64,000 nt of DNA. Origin: Salibacterium halotolerans (GTDB taxonomy: Bacteria; Bacillota; Bacilli; Bacillales; Marinococcaceae). How positions within the stretch are numbered: position 1 is the stretch's first letter; each line of letters starts with the position of its first letter. Both the position numbers and the translations under genes were made by a program. Positions 8,179 through 15,699 of the stretch are shown here, piece by piece. Below the pieces are notes generated by a model, which was not told the origin of the DNA, did no database searches, and worked only from the letters and a program-made list of their open reading frames with translations. The stretch is taken from assembly GCF_900115625.1 (NCBI RefSeq), contig NZ_FOXD01000007.1, forward strand, positions 98,939 through 162,938. Reading direction: 5' to 3'.

Positions 8179-9276
8179 ATGAAAAAAATGATAGCAGCAG
8201 GGGGGCTTGTCGTACTGCTTGGCGCGTGCAGTCCCGAAGACAACGGAGGAGAACAGAGCGGCGGAGACGAACCGGCAGATGGAAGTAACACGATGGATGA
8301 CACGCCGCCTCCCCTGTCAGCCGAAACGATCGCCAGCGGTCTGAATGTTCCGTGGGAAGTGCAGATGCATCAGGGTTCCTTTTACATCACCGAGCGGGGC
8401 GGAACTATAGTCCACGTGAATGAAAACGGGGAGAAACAACGGCTGGAGCTTGAGCTGAACGAACCGGTCGCTGCTTCCGGTGAAGGCGGACTGCTCGGTT
8501 TCCAGCTGGCGCCTGATTTCGCGCAGTCCCGTAAGGCATGGGTGTATCACACATATGAAATGGATCAATCATTGTCGAACCGAATCGTGTCGGTGACGCT
8601 CGAAAATGGAACATGGCAGGAACAGAACGTGCTGTTGGACGGTATCCCCGGAGGCTCCATCCATAACGGCGGCCGCCTGAAACTCGGACCGGATGATATG
8701 CTGTATGCGACCGCCGGAGACGCGGGAAACGAAAACGCCGCCCAGAACAGGGAATCCAATGCCGGCAGCATTCTCCGTATGACACAGGACGGAGACGTAC
8801 CGGAAGATAACCCGTTTGAAGGCTCGTATATTTATTCGTACGGCCACCGGAATCCGCAGGGCATCTCCTGGAATGAAAACGGAGACCTGTACAGTTCCGA
8901 ACACGGCTCGAACGCTCGTGATGAAATCAACCGGATCGAAGCGGGCGCGAACTACGGCTGGCCGGAGATCACCGGGGACGAGAGCGCAGACGACATGCGG
9001 ACACCGCTCTTCCACTCCGGATCGAACACGTGGGCCCCGTCCGGCACAACGTTTGGTAGCGCCGGTGCCTTTTACGTCACCGGCCTGCGCGGCACCCAGC
9101 TGATGCGCTTTGATGTGGATAATGAATCAATGGAAGTCGTGTTCAGCGGCGAAGGCCGGCTCCGCGATGTGCTCCATCACGACGGCTCGCTGTATGTGAT
9201 AACCAATAACACCGACGGCCGCGGCAGCCCGGATGAACAGGATGATCTGCTGCTCAAACTCGACAGCAGCTCGTGA
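8179..9276 (+). CDS. PQQ-dependent soluble aldose-dehydrogenase-like lipoprotein (GSDH family)
   Basis: 365 aa. A lipoprotein signal ends in LLGAC (Cys at about residue 17), followed by an acidic low-complexity linker, so it is surface anchored. The rest is a six-bladed beta-propeller of the glucose/sorbosone dehydrogenase family. It shows the landmarks VPWEVQ, GGRLKLGPDDMLYATAGD, YSYGHRNPQGI, and SEHG..DEINRIEAGANYGWP. Some relatives oxidise sugars using PQQ. Many Bacillaceae homologues lie in genomes without PQQ synthesis, so catalysis here is uncertain. A clear RBS (AAAGGAGGAG) precedes the ATG. It has its own terminator. Confidence 0.85.
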   Translation: MKKMIAAGGLVVLLGACSPEDNGGEQSGGDEPADGSNTMDDTPPPLSAETIASGLNVPWEVQMHQGSFYITERGGTIVHVNENGEKQRLELELNEPVAASGEGGLLGFQLAPDFAQSRKAWVYHTYEMDQSLSNRIVSVTLENGTWQEQNVLLDGIPGGSIHNGGRLKLGPDDMLYATAGDAGNENAAQNRESNAGSILRMTQDGDVPEDNPFEGSYIYSYGHRNPQGISWNENGDLYSSEHGSNARDEINRIEAGANYGWPEITGDESADDMRTPLFHSGSNTWAPSGTTFGSAGAFYVTGLRGTQLMRFDVDNESMEVVFSGEGRLRDVLHHDGSLYVITNNTDGRGSPDEQDDLLLKLDSSS

Positions 9277-9308
9277 TTGTGCAGTCGGTTGACTCATAAC
9301 GATGTTTC

Positions 9309-9351
9309 ATACGGATGGTGGAGCGTGCTGTTCTGCCATCCGGATTTTTTT
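9309..9351 (+). terminator. Terminator of the sugar-dehydrogenase lipoprotein gene
   Basis: Stem ATACGGATGG / CCATCCGGAT (one mismatch) followed by seven T residues. Confidence 0.8.
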
Positions 9352-9378
9352 ATGACTTACCAGCCAAATTGCATCATT

Positions 9379-9512
9379 CACATGCCGAACGCCCGTCCAT
9401 ACATGCCAAGGGAAAGGTAATACCGTCCGAGTCATTTAGTACAATCCAACCTGAGCTGGATACATGCCAAGTACGTCCATTTACATGCCAAATCAACTGG
9501 AATACATGCGAA
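9379..9512 (+). repeat. 21-bp-period direct array of TACATGCCAA
   Basis: Inside the 302-bp gap between two convergent genes, the word TACATGCCAA (or a 1-4 base variant) begins at about 9379, 9400, 9421, 9440, 9461, 9482 and 9503, i.e. every 19-21 bp and always on the same strand. The 9400, 9461 and 9482 copies are exact; 9503 has one change; 9421 and 9440 are degenerate. Sequence between the words is not conserved. It does not code for anything recognisable. Confidence 0.7.
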
Positions 9513-9535
9513 GTCCAAATAACAGCGGTGCAGCT

Positions 9536-9574
9536 AAAAAAGGCGCCGGAGCATACACCCTGACGCCTTCTTTC
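9536..9574 (-). terminator. Terminator of the cotJABC operon
   Basis: Minus-strand stem AAGGCGTC.. / ..CGGCGCCTT, then six T residues, just downstream of the cotJC stop. Confidence 0.75.
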
Positions 9575-9578
9575 TTAA

Positions 9579-10148
9579 TTAAAATATTTTCTGCCGGTCC
9601 CGCTCTTCTTTCAGCATCTCCACTGCTTCGCGAAAGCGCTGGGAATGAACGATTTCCCGTTCGCGCAGGAACTTCAAGCCGTCGTTCAGATCAGGGTCAT
9701 CACTCATATCAATAATCCATTGATATGTAGCCCGTGCCTTTTCTTCGGCCGCGATATCTTCATACAAGTCCGCAATCGGATCCCCTTTGGCCTGAATGTA
9801 GGTCGCTGTCCACGGCGCGCCGGCAGCATTGTGATAAAACAGCGCGTTATCATGGTTGGCGTAATGAGCACCAAGCCCCGCCTTCTCCATTTCTTCGGCG
9901 GTGGCGTCTTTGGTGAGTTTGTAGACCATCGTCGCGATCATCTCGAGGTGCGCAAATTCTTCGGTACCAATGTCGGTCAACAGCCCGATCACCCGGTCCG
10001 GAATCGAATACCTCTGATTCAGATACCGGAGGGCCGCGGACAGCTCTCCGTCCGCTCCCCCGTACTGTTCGATCAAATACTTCGCGAGCATCGGATTGCA
10101 GGTTCCTACTTTCACCGGGTACTGCAGTTTTTTTTCATAAATCCACAT
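9579..10148 (-). CDS. cotJC: Spore coat protein CotJC, manganese catalase family
   Basis: 189 aa, the standard CotJC length. It is a ferritin-like four-helix protein with the Mn-catalase ligands visible: E in LIEQYGGADGELSAALRYL, then E and H in DIGTEEFAHLEM, then E in DIAAEEKARATY and H in EIVHSQRF. It is a component of the inner spore coat, made in the mother cell. It is the last gene of a three-gene cotJ operon, 15 bp after cotJB. Its presence shows the host makes endospores. Confidence 0.95.
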   Translation of the reverse strand: MWIYEKKLQYPVKVGTCNPMLAKYLIEQYGGADGELSAALRYLNQRYSIPDRVIGLLTDIGTEEFAHLEMIATMVYKLTKDATAEEMEKAGLGAHYANHDNALFYHNAAGAPWTATYIQAKGDPIADLYEDIAAEEKARATYQWIIDMSDDPDLNDGLKFLREREIVHSQRFREAVEMLKEERDRQKIF

Positions 10149-10163
10149 ACACAGCCTCCTCCC

Positions 10164-10433
10164 TTAAATCTGCCATGGCCAAGGTGCCTGATTCCAGTTC
10201 CATGGATAGCCGCTGTAACTGTGGCCGAACTGCTGCAGCGGACCCATATACTGTTCCACTTTCGGAACGAGTATCCTTCGGTGGTAGGAGGCTTCATTAA
10301 ACTGCTGGATCGCGGCATAATCTTCCGGATGGGTATCCAGATACAGCGTAAGTTCCACAAGGACAAAATCCACCACCTGCAGTTCTTCCATCAGCTGATA
10401 AAACTCTTTCGGGAACTGCACCTGACTGCTCAT
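10164..10433 (-). CDS. cotJB: Spore coat protein CotJB
   Basis: 89 aa, normal for CotJB. It has the family pattern LMEELQVVDFVLVELTLYLDTHPED and the C-terminal Pro/Trp-rich tail ending GYPWNWNQAPWPWQI. The start at MSSQVQF is chosen because it overlaps the cotJA stop by four bases (ATGA), and GAGGGAAGAGG lies just upstream. It acts with CotJA and CotJC in spore-coat assembly. Confidence 0.93.
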   Translation of the reverse strand: MSSQVQFPKEFYQLMEELQVVDFVLVELTLYLDTHPEDYAAIQQFNEASYHRRILVPKVEQYMGPLQQFGHSYSGYPWNWNQAPWPWQI

Positions 10434-10663
10434 GCCTCTTCCCTCCCCCAGTATCTGCCGTTGTACGGAGAAAACAACGCCGGCCACAGGGTACCGGCGT
10501 AAAGCGCCTGCTGCGGCTGGTATTGCGGCAGATTGTACGGCTGATAACCCAAGTACAGCTGCGGCGGGGTTACATAGGATTTCACGCGGATCGGCGGACA
10601 GGGATCAAATGGACTGACATAAGGCCGGTAGTATTTCTGCTGGGTAAATTCATTCATGTGCAT
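10430..10663 (-). CDS. cotJA: Spore coat associated protein CotJA
   Basis: 77 aa, rich in Tyr, Pro and Gln as expected for CotJA (PYVSPFDPCPPIRVKSY, then YQPYNLPQYQPQQALYAGTLWPALFSPY). It is the first gene of the cotJABC operon. Two ATG codons six bases apart (10663 and 10657) could start it; AAAAAAGGGG lies upstream of both. The operon is expected to be sigma-E controlled in the mother cell, but I could not identify a convincing sigma-E promoter. Confidence 0.9.
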   Translation of the reverse strand: MHMNEFTQQKYYRPYVSPFDPCPPIRVKSYVTPPQLYLGYQPYNLPQYQPQQALYAGTLWPALFSPYNGRYWGREEA

Positions 10664-10705
10664 ACCTGCCCCTTTTTTAACGGATTACTGTCACCTTATG
10701 CCGAT

Positions 10706-11371
10706 TCAGCCCCTGTTAGAACGATTTTTCCATACTTCTTTTCCTTTTTTCAGCCACTTTTTCGCAAGACTTGTCTGATAAAAGAGATCAAATGCTGTGC
10801 TGATGACAAGGCCATACAGCACAACTCCGAGAATGCTGAGCAGAACAAGCAGAAACCTGCCCGCGCCGGTCACCGGGTCAAAATCCGACCGTCCGAAAAA
10901 AATGAGCGACATCAGGCTGCTTGAGAAGGCATCCCAGTAACTGGTCAGCTCCGGCTCGAGATGATAGAGAGGTATAATGGTAATAAACAAAAAGCCGAAC
11001 GCCAAGGAAGCGACAAGCGCCAGGTTCTGCTTTTTCAGAAAGCGGATCAGCGGCATCGTGTAATATTTTGTGATCGTCTTCAGGCGTAGAAGGTGGAGGA
11101 TCCTTGCGAAACGCGCGAACTGGAAGATAGCATCAAGCGGAATGACGGCGATAACAAGAAAGGGATTGGACTTGATAAACTGCCATTTGCTGTCGGCACG
11201 CCAAAGCCGGTAGACAAAATCCGCGAAAAACACGCCCCACGTTCCCCATATCAAATAATTGTCCGCTGCAGTGTCATACCAGAGCGTTCCAATCGATAAC
11301 GCCGCCAGGAGCACCATGATAACTTCGTACGTGATATCCAGGGTGGAGCGGTCTGTGTTTGCTGCACTCAT
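10706..11371 (-). CDS. Voltage-gated-channel-like membrane protein with atypical pore motif
   Basis: 221 aa, with about six predicted membrane segments in the order of a voltage-gated ion channel. There is an S4-like stretch with spaced arginines (FARFARILHLLRLKTITKYY), then S5, a pore helix and S6. In the pore loop, where potassium channels have TVGYGD, this protein reads SLIFFGRSDFDPVTGAGR, so the selectivity filter is not canonical. It could be a chloride-, cation- or non-conducting relative. The ATG lies 14 bp from the window's tail of the neighbouring terminator. The channel call rests on topology; ion preference is unknown. Confidence 0.7.
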   Translation of the reverse strand: MSAANTDRSTLDITYEVIMVLLAALSIGTLWYDTAADNYLIWGTWGVFFADFVYRLWRADSKWQFIKSNPFLVIAVIPLDAIFQFARFARILHLLRLKTITKYYTMPLIRFLKKQNLALVASLAFGFLFITIIPLYHLEPELTSYWDAFSSSLMSLIFFGRSDFDPVTGAGRFLLVLLSILGVVLYGLVISTAFDLFYQTSLAKKWLKKGKEVWKNRSNRG

Positions 11372-11422
11372 GCTCAGCCACTACTTTCTTTTCTATGTAT
11401 AATGCAGGATGTTATATCTTTA

Positions 11423-11450
11423 AAAACCGGAGCGGTTCTGCTCCGGTTTT
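11423..11450 (-). terminator. Terminator of the M20 dipeptidase gene
   Basis: Near-perfect stem AAAACCGGAGC (11424-11433 region) / GCTCCGGTTTT with a short loop, 14 bp beyond the dipeptidase stop. The T-rich arms make it usable on both strands. Confidence 0.85.
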
Positions 11451-11463
11451 CTTTACCCTTGAT

Positions 11464-12834
11464 TTATCCCAGATAAGCTTCGAGTTCCTTGAGAAGCCGC
11501 GTATAAACTTTCTGTCCTTTTTCAAACTGAGAGATCCGGTAGAATTCGTTTGGTGCGTGCATGCCTTCGTCAAAGACAGAATAGCCAAGCTGGATCGTAT
11601 GCACGTCAAGCAGCTGCTGCAGGAGTCCGGTAATCGGAATCGATCCGCCGATGCGGAGCTGGGCGGGTGTTTTCTCCTCCACGTGCTGCACCGCTTCTTC
11701 CACGGCTTTCAGGCCGGGGTGGGTTTCCGGAAGCATGTAAGGGTACGCTTTTCCTTCGAGCGGAATGACAAACGCCTCCACTTCCTCCGGCGTATGGCGC
11801 TCCACGTGCTGCCGGATGAGATCAATGATCTGCTCCGGATTCTGATCCGGCACGAGGCGGCACGTGACTTTGGCGTGAGATTCTGCCGGGATCACCGTTT
11901 TCACGCCGATGCCTTGATAGCCGCCCCACAATCCGTTGATATCAAGGGTCGGACGGATCAGCGTCTGTTCTCCCGGCGTGTAACCCGGCTCGCCGTACAC
12001 CCGGTCCACGCCGGCATTCTGCTGAAACGTATCATTGGAGCTGAAGGTGGCGTTGATTGTTTCTTTTTCTTCATCTCTTCGTTCCACCACGTCGTCATAG
12101 AATCCTTCCACCGCCACCGTACCGTCTTCGTGCTTCAACGAATCGAGAATACGCGCGAGAGCCTGCGCGCTGTTTGGCACCGCACCGCCGTACAGGCCGG
12201 AATGAAGATCCCCACGTGCGCTCCGCACATCAATCTGCACCCCGGCGAGGCCGCGCAAGCTGACCATTGATGCAGGCTTCTCTTCTTCTATCCGCCCGGA
12301 ATCGGCGCTGATTGCGGTATCGGCGCGCAGCATGTCTTTATTTTCTTCCATAAATCCGGCAAGCGATGGGCTGCCGATTTCTTCTTCGCCTTCAAACAGG
12401 AATTTCACGTTCACCGGCAGTGTTTTGGCGTCTTTCAGCCATGTTTCACACGCAATCACCGGCAGCAGGACGTTGGCTTTCATGTCTGTTGCGCCTCTGG
12501 CATAAATCCGTTCGTTTTCGATGACTGGTTCAAACGGCTGGCTGTTCCATAAATCCAGCGGTTCCGCCGGCTGCACGTCATAATGCCCGTAAAAAAGAAC
12601 CGTCGGCGCACCTTCGGCATGAAGCCAGTCCCCGTACACAATCGGATGACCGTTTGTCTCCATCACCTTCACGTTTTCGATACCCGCGTACTGCAGGCGC
12701 GACGCCGTCCACTCCGCCGCCTGCTGCACACTTTCCTTGTATTCAGGCAGGGTCGAAATACTTGGTATCCGGAGAAACTCCGTTAATTCATCGATAAACC
12801 GTTTCTGATTGTCCGTTATATAGGAAAAATCCAT
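11464..12834 (-). CDS. M20 family dipeptidase (zinc metallopeptidase)
   Basis: 456 aa. Metal-binding elements of the M20 family are visible: H and D in FYGHYDVQP, D in ARGATDMKAN, the catalytic and bridging Glu pair in FEGEEEIGSP, D in ISADSGR, and the C-terminal His in FDEGMHAPNE. A lid/dimerisation domain lies between. Close relatives hydrolyse dipeptides (CNDP/DUG1-like, including Bacillus M20 dipeptidases). It is cytosolic with no signal peptide. It is a single gene ending at a strong terminator. The substrate range is not determinable. Confidence 0.9.
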   Translation of the reverse strand: MDFSYITDNQKRFIDELTEFLRIPSISTLPEYKESVQQAAEWTASRLQYAGIENVKVMETNGHPIVYGDWLHAEGAPTVLFYGHYDVQPAEPLDLWNSQPFEPVIENERIYARGATDMKANVLLPVIACETWLKDAKTLPVNVKFLFEGEEEIGSPSLAGFMEENKDMLRADTAISADSGRIEEEKPASMVSLRGLAGVQIDVRSARGDLHSGLYGGAVPNSAQALARILDSLKHEDGTVAVEGFYDDVVERRDEEKETINATFSSNDTFQQNAGVDRVYGEPGYTPGEQTLIRPTLDINGLWGGYQGIGVKTVIPAESHAKVTCRLVPDQNPEQIIDLIRQHVERHTPEEVEAFVIPLEGKAYPYMLPETHPGLKAVEEAVQHVEEKTPAQLRIGGSIPITGLLQQLLDVHTIQLGYSVFDEGMHAPNEFYRISQFEKGQKVYTRLLKELEAYLG

Positions 12835-12906
12835 GTCACTGCCTCCCTGTGATTTGCTTCTTTTATTGTATCATGTCATTTCTAAAAAAAATATTTAAAA
12901 ACCCCC

Positions 12907-12935
12907 TTGCAAAACTCGAGGGGTTCTTATATAAT
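12907..12935 (+). promoter_or_regulatory. Promoter of tRNA-Leu
   Basis: -35 TTGCAA (12907-12912), 17-bp spacer and perfect -10 TATAAT (12930-12935). The tRNA begins 12 bp after the -10. Confidence 0.85.
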
Positions 12936-12947
12936 AGAATTTGTCTT

Positions 12948-13035
12948 GCGGTTGTGGCGGAACTGGCAGACGCGCACGGTTCAGGTCCGTGTGGGCATAG
13001 CGCCCTTGGAGGTTCAAGTCCTCTCAGCCGCACCA
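12948..13035 (+). tRNA. tRNA-Leu (anticodon CAG)
   Basis: 88 nt class II tRNA with an encoded CCA (13033-13035). The acceptor stem GCGGTTG pairs with CAGCCGC (one G-T). The anticodon loop TTCAGGT sits on the stem ACGG/CCGT and reads CUG codons. A long variable arm (GGCATAGCGCCCTT region) is typical of tRNA-Leu, and GGTTCAAGTCC forms the T arm. It is a single tRNA with its own promoter and terminator. Confidence 0.97.
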
Positions 13036-13066
13036 ATTTTAACATGAAATGCAGGACCCATAACAC

Positions 13067-13102
13067 AAAACAGTGTTGGCGTAAAAGTCAGCACTGTTTT
13101 TT
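13067..13102 (+). terminator. Terminator after tRNA-Leu
   Basis: Long stem AAAACAGTGTTGGC / GTCAGCACTGTTTT, ending in a T run. Confidence 0.85.
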
Positions 13103-13160
13103 ATATTATAAATATGGACCCATAGTGAAAGTTTTCCACGTTTTATACCATTTTTCAACA

Positions 13161-13280
13161 TTAACACAGTAACTGCATGATTTTATCTTTTAACGGCGGA
13201 AGCTCTTTATCAATAACATTACACACGAAGTCATTATCTACGCCGAAATACTCATGAATTAATACGTTAATGTTGGAATA
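13161..13280 (-). pseudogene. C-terminal remnant of a HepT-like (DUF86, HEPN) toxin
   Basis: In the minus frame ending at 13161 the last 38 codons read NINVLIHEYFGVDNDF...DKELPPLKDKIMQLLC. This is the end of a DUF86/HepT protein, where RN..VHEYFG leads into the HEPN catalytic area and the final LPxLKxKI helix. Nothing recognisable precedes it and no start codon with RBS is present, so only about a quarter of a normal 110-140 aa toxin survives. A truncated MNT antitoxin lies at 21757-21930. The two may be pieces of one broken HepT/MntA module. Confidence 0.65.
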
Positions 13281-13416
13281 CCTCTATTCTCTTCCTGTCT
13301 ATTCGAGAAGAACCGAAACGAAAAAAAGGTTTTATTTCTCAATAAAAATGTTTTATGTTAGCAATTTGCAAGACTAGTGGTTAATAACGAGCTGATTTTC
13401 TCTGAAAACTAAAAAA

Positions 13417-13489
13417 TAGCGGAATGGAGGTCCGGGAACTCCTTTAAAAACAGGCATATTTCAGGAAATAGCGGATCACATGTCCGCTT
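13417..13489. repeat. Short two-unit intergenic array with 52-bp pitch (TAGCGGA / TCCGSK)
   Basis: TAGCGGA occurs at 13417 and 13469 and the opposing GTCCG word at 13430 and 13482, so both arms repeat at exactly 52 bp. A weaker opposing copy (TCCCGC) follows near 13505. This lies in the otherwise gene-free stretch between the HepT remnant and the uxuB terminator. The rest of 13103-13560 shows nothing else recognisable. Confidence 0.45.
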
Positions 13490-13521
13490 TGTCAATTGTT
13501 GTGATCCCGCATATATAATAG

Positions 13522-13550
13522 AAAAAACCTGCTGTGTTTATTACAGCAGG
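13522..13550 (-). terminator. Terminator of the uxuAB operon
   Basis: Minus-strand stem CCTGCTGT / ACAGCAGG, followed by six T residues, 16 bp downstream of the uxuB stop. Confidence 0.88.
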
Positions 13551-13565
13551 CCGTTCCGCTTTCAT

Positions 13566-14411
13566 CTATACACCGGAGTACGCCATGAATCCACCATCAA
13601 CAGGTACGGTCACTCCAGTCACAAATCCTGACATGCTATGATCGGTCAGCCACAGCAGTGTGCCGGTTAAATCATCCGGATTTCCGAAACGTTCCATCGG
13701 CGTCTGCCCGATAATTTTGCGGGAACGTTCGGTGTATCCTCCATTTTCATCAAGCAGTAAACTGCGGTTTTGAGAGGTTAGGAAAAAACCCGGGGCAATC
13801 GCGTTACAGCGGATATTTTCTTTTGCCATATGCACAGCCAGCCACTGCGTAAAGTTATCAATACCCGCTTTTGCCGAGCTGTACGACAATACTTTCGTCA
13901 TCGGGCTGGGTGCGCTCATGGATGAGATATTTATTACTACAGGGCTTTCCCGTTTCAGCATTCCTTTCATAAATACCTGTGTCGCCAGCACCGTGCCAAT
14001 GTAATTCAAATCAAAGACATGTTTCAGCCCTTCTTCGGTCAAGTCGAAAAACGTTTTGACCTGATCGTTCTGCAGATGTTCTTTTTTAAAGTATTCTTCC
14101 GAGGTCGCTGCATCGGGATGGTTGCCGCCGGCGCCGTTGATTAAAATATCATAACCTTCATAGTATTTTCTTATTTCCCTGTCTGCCTCCTCAATACTTT
14201 CAAGCTGCAGTACGTCACATGCCACGCCAATCGATTCGCCGCCATCCCGGACGATGTCATCGGCTACGGCATCTGCCTTTTCTTTTTTCCTGCTCAGCAC
14301 CGCGACTTTTACACCCTGTCTGCCCAATTCACGGGCCATTTCTCCGCATAGCACTCCGCCGCCTCCTGTAACGACCGCGACTTTTCCTTGTAAATTTGTG
14401 TGATTGTTCAT
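13566..14411 (-). CDS. uxuB: SDR-type D-mannonate oxidoreductase (fructuronate reductase)
   Basis: 281 aa short-chain dehydrogenase. The NAD(P) Gly motif is TGGGGVLCGEMA, followed by NGAGG. The catalytic Ser is in NISSMSAP and the YxxxK pair in SYSSAKAGID. The SDR form (not the long-chain MDR form of E. coli) is the one used by Bacillus hexuronate operons. The TSEEYFKKEHLQNDQVKTFFDL insertion is typical of it. It interconverts D-fructuronate and D-mannonate. Its start overlaps the uxuA stop by four bases (ATGA), and the direct linkage to mannonate dehydratase fixes the role. Confidence 0.9.
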   Translation of the reverse strand: MNNHTNLQGKVAVVTGGGGVLCGEMARELGRQGVKVAVLSRKKEKADAVADDIVRDGGESIGVACDVLQLESIEEADREIRKYYEGYDILINGAGGNHPDAATSEEYFKKEHLQNDQVKTFFDLTEEGLKHVFDLNYIGTVLATQVFMKGMLKRESPVVINISSMSAPSPMTKVLSYSSAKAGIDNFTQWLAVHMAKENIRCNAIAPGFFLTSQNRSLLLDENGGYTERSRKIIGQTPMERFGNPDDLTGTLLWLTDHSMSGFVTGVTVPVDGGFMAYSGV

Positions 14412-15478
14412 TTTAGTGTTCCACCTTTCTCTAAGTGATCCCAGATGCCGAGCATATACATTATGCCTAGTGCTCTGTCATAAAGACCGTATCCAGGTCT
14501 GCAGTTCTCTCCCCATAAATGGCGGCCGTGATCCGGGCGGATATAGCCTGTATAGCCTATATCATGATAAGCCTGGATCACTTCGACAATATCAACAGAG
14601 CCGTCCCCTGCCCGGTGTGATGTTTCAATAAAGTCACCATTATGAAACCTGCGCACATTACGGACATGAGCAAAATGAATACGATCGTGAAACTCATGAA
14701 TCATCGCGGGAATATCATTGTCCGGATGAGCGCCCAGCGCTCCGCTGCACAGCGTAATGCCGTTGTACCCGCTTTCCACCAGGGCGGTCAGTCTTTTTAG
14801 ATCATTACGCCCGGTTATAATCCGGGGAAGGCCGAAAACCGACCAGGGCGGATCATCCGGGTGAATCGCCATCCTGACATCACATTCCTTGCAGACCGGA
14901 ATCACTCTTTCCAGGAAATACTGCAGATTCCCCCAAAGGTCTTCTGCCGTAATATCTTTATATTGATCAATTAAACCTTGTATATGTTCAAGCCTTCCCG
15001 GCTCCCACCCAGGCATCGTAAACTCCGGGTTTTCTGTAATTTTTTGAATCAGTTCTTCCGGGGTAATATTTTCAATTTGACTGTTTTCATAAAAGAGGGC
15101 CGTAGAGCCATCTCCCAGTTCCTTATGAAGATCCGTTCGTATCCAGTCAAACACCGGCATAAAGTTGTAACATATCACCTTTACTCCGGAAGCCGCGAGA
15201 TTTCGTATCGTTTCTACATAGTTGTCTATGTATGTTTCCCGCGAAGGAAGTCCAAGCTTGATATCTTCATGAACATTCACACTCTCCACCACTTCGGCGT
15301 GTAAACCATGGGAATGAATCAAGTCTACAGTTTGCTCAATCTTCTCTTTCTCCCAGATTTCTCCCGGCTGCTTTTCATGAAGAGCCCAGGCTGCTCCACC
15401 TGTTCCGGGTATTTGATTAATATCGTTTAATAAAACGCTGTCATTGTCTTCACCGTACCAACGAAAAATCATATTCAT
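14408..15478 (-). CDS. uxuA: D-mannonate dehydratase
   Basis: 356 aa TIM-barrel enzyme of the UxuA family. It begins MNMIFRWYGEDND and contains the family segments ICYNFMPVFDW, MAIHPDDPPWSVFGLPRI (metal-binding His/Asp), TLCSGALGA, FAHVRNV and GYIRPDHGR. It dehydrates D-mannonate to 2-keto-3-deoxy-D-gluconate with Mn/Fe, in the cytosol. It is first in a two-gene operon (uxuA-uxuB). It is divergent from a GntR regulator gene, and two near-identical palindromes lie between them. No KDG kinase or aldolase is present in the window, so the pathway is completed elsewhere. Confidence 0.95.
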   Translation of the reverse strand: MNMIFRWYGEDNDSVLLNDINQIPGTGGAAWALHEKQPGEIWEKEKIEQTVDLIHSHGLHAEVVESVNVHEDIKLGLPSRETYIDNYVETIRNLAASGVKVICYNFMPVFDWIRTDLHKELGDGSTALFYENSQIENITPEELIQKITENPEFTMPGWEPGRLEHIQGLIDQYKDITAEDLWGNLQYFLERVIPVCKECDVRMAIHPDDPPWSVFGLPRIITGRNDLKRLTALVESGYNGITLCSGALGAHPDNDIPAMIHEFHDRIHFAHVRNVRRFHNGDFIETSHRAGDGSVDIVEVIQAYHDIGYTGYIRPDHGRHLWGENCRPGYGLYDRALGIMYMLGIWDHLEKGGTLK

Positions 15479-15534
15479 AACCGTTACCCCATTTCAGCAA
15501 CATTGTACTGTTACTTCATCTTTCAATTCATTTG

Positions 15535-15644
15535 TTGTATACTAGTATATAAGAATCGCCGATCCAAATCAACCAGAAATTAAAGCGCTGACATTTTTTA
15601 AAAATTGAAGGTTGTGAAGAAATTTTCAGTATGCTAGTATACAA
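15535..15644. promoter_or_regulatory. Paired GntR operators between uxuA and gntR
   Basis: Two nearly identical palindromes: TTGTATACTAGTATATAA (15535-15552) and CAGTATGCTAGTATACAA (15627-15644), 92 bp apart (centre to centre). The shared core is GTATRCTAGTATAYAA. They sit in the 221-bp divergent region, one near each gene, and are very likely bound by the GntR-family product of the adjacent gene, repressing both directions until a hexuronate intermediate binds. Confidence 0.75.
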
Positions 15645-15699
15645 ATATGTTAATAAGCTGTTTTTTTGAAAGGGGGAAAAGAAAATATCACAACAGTCT

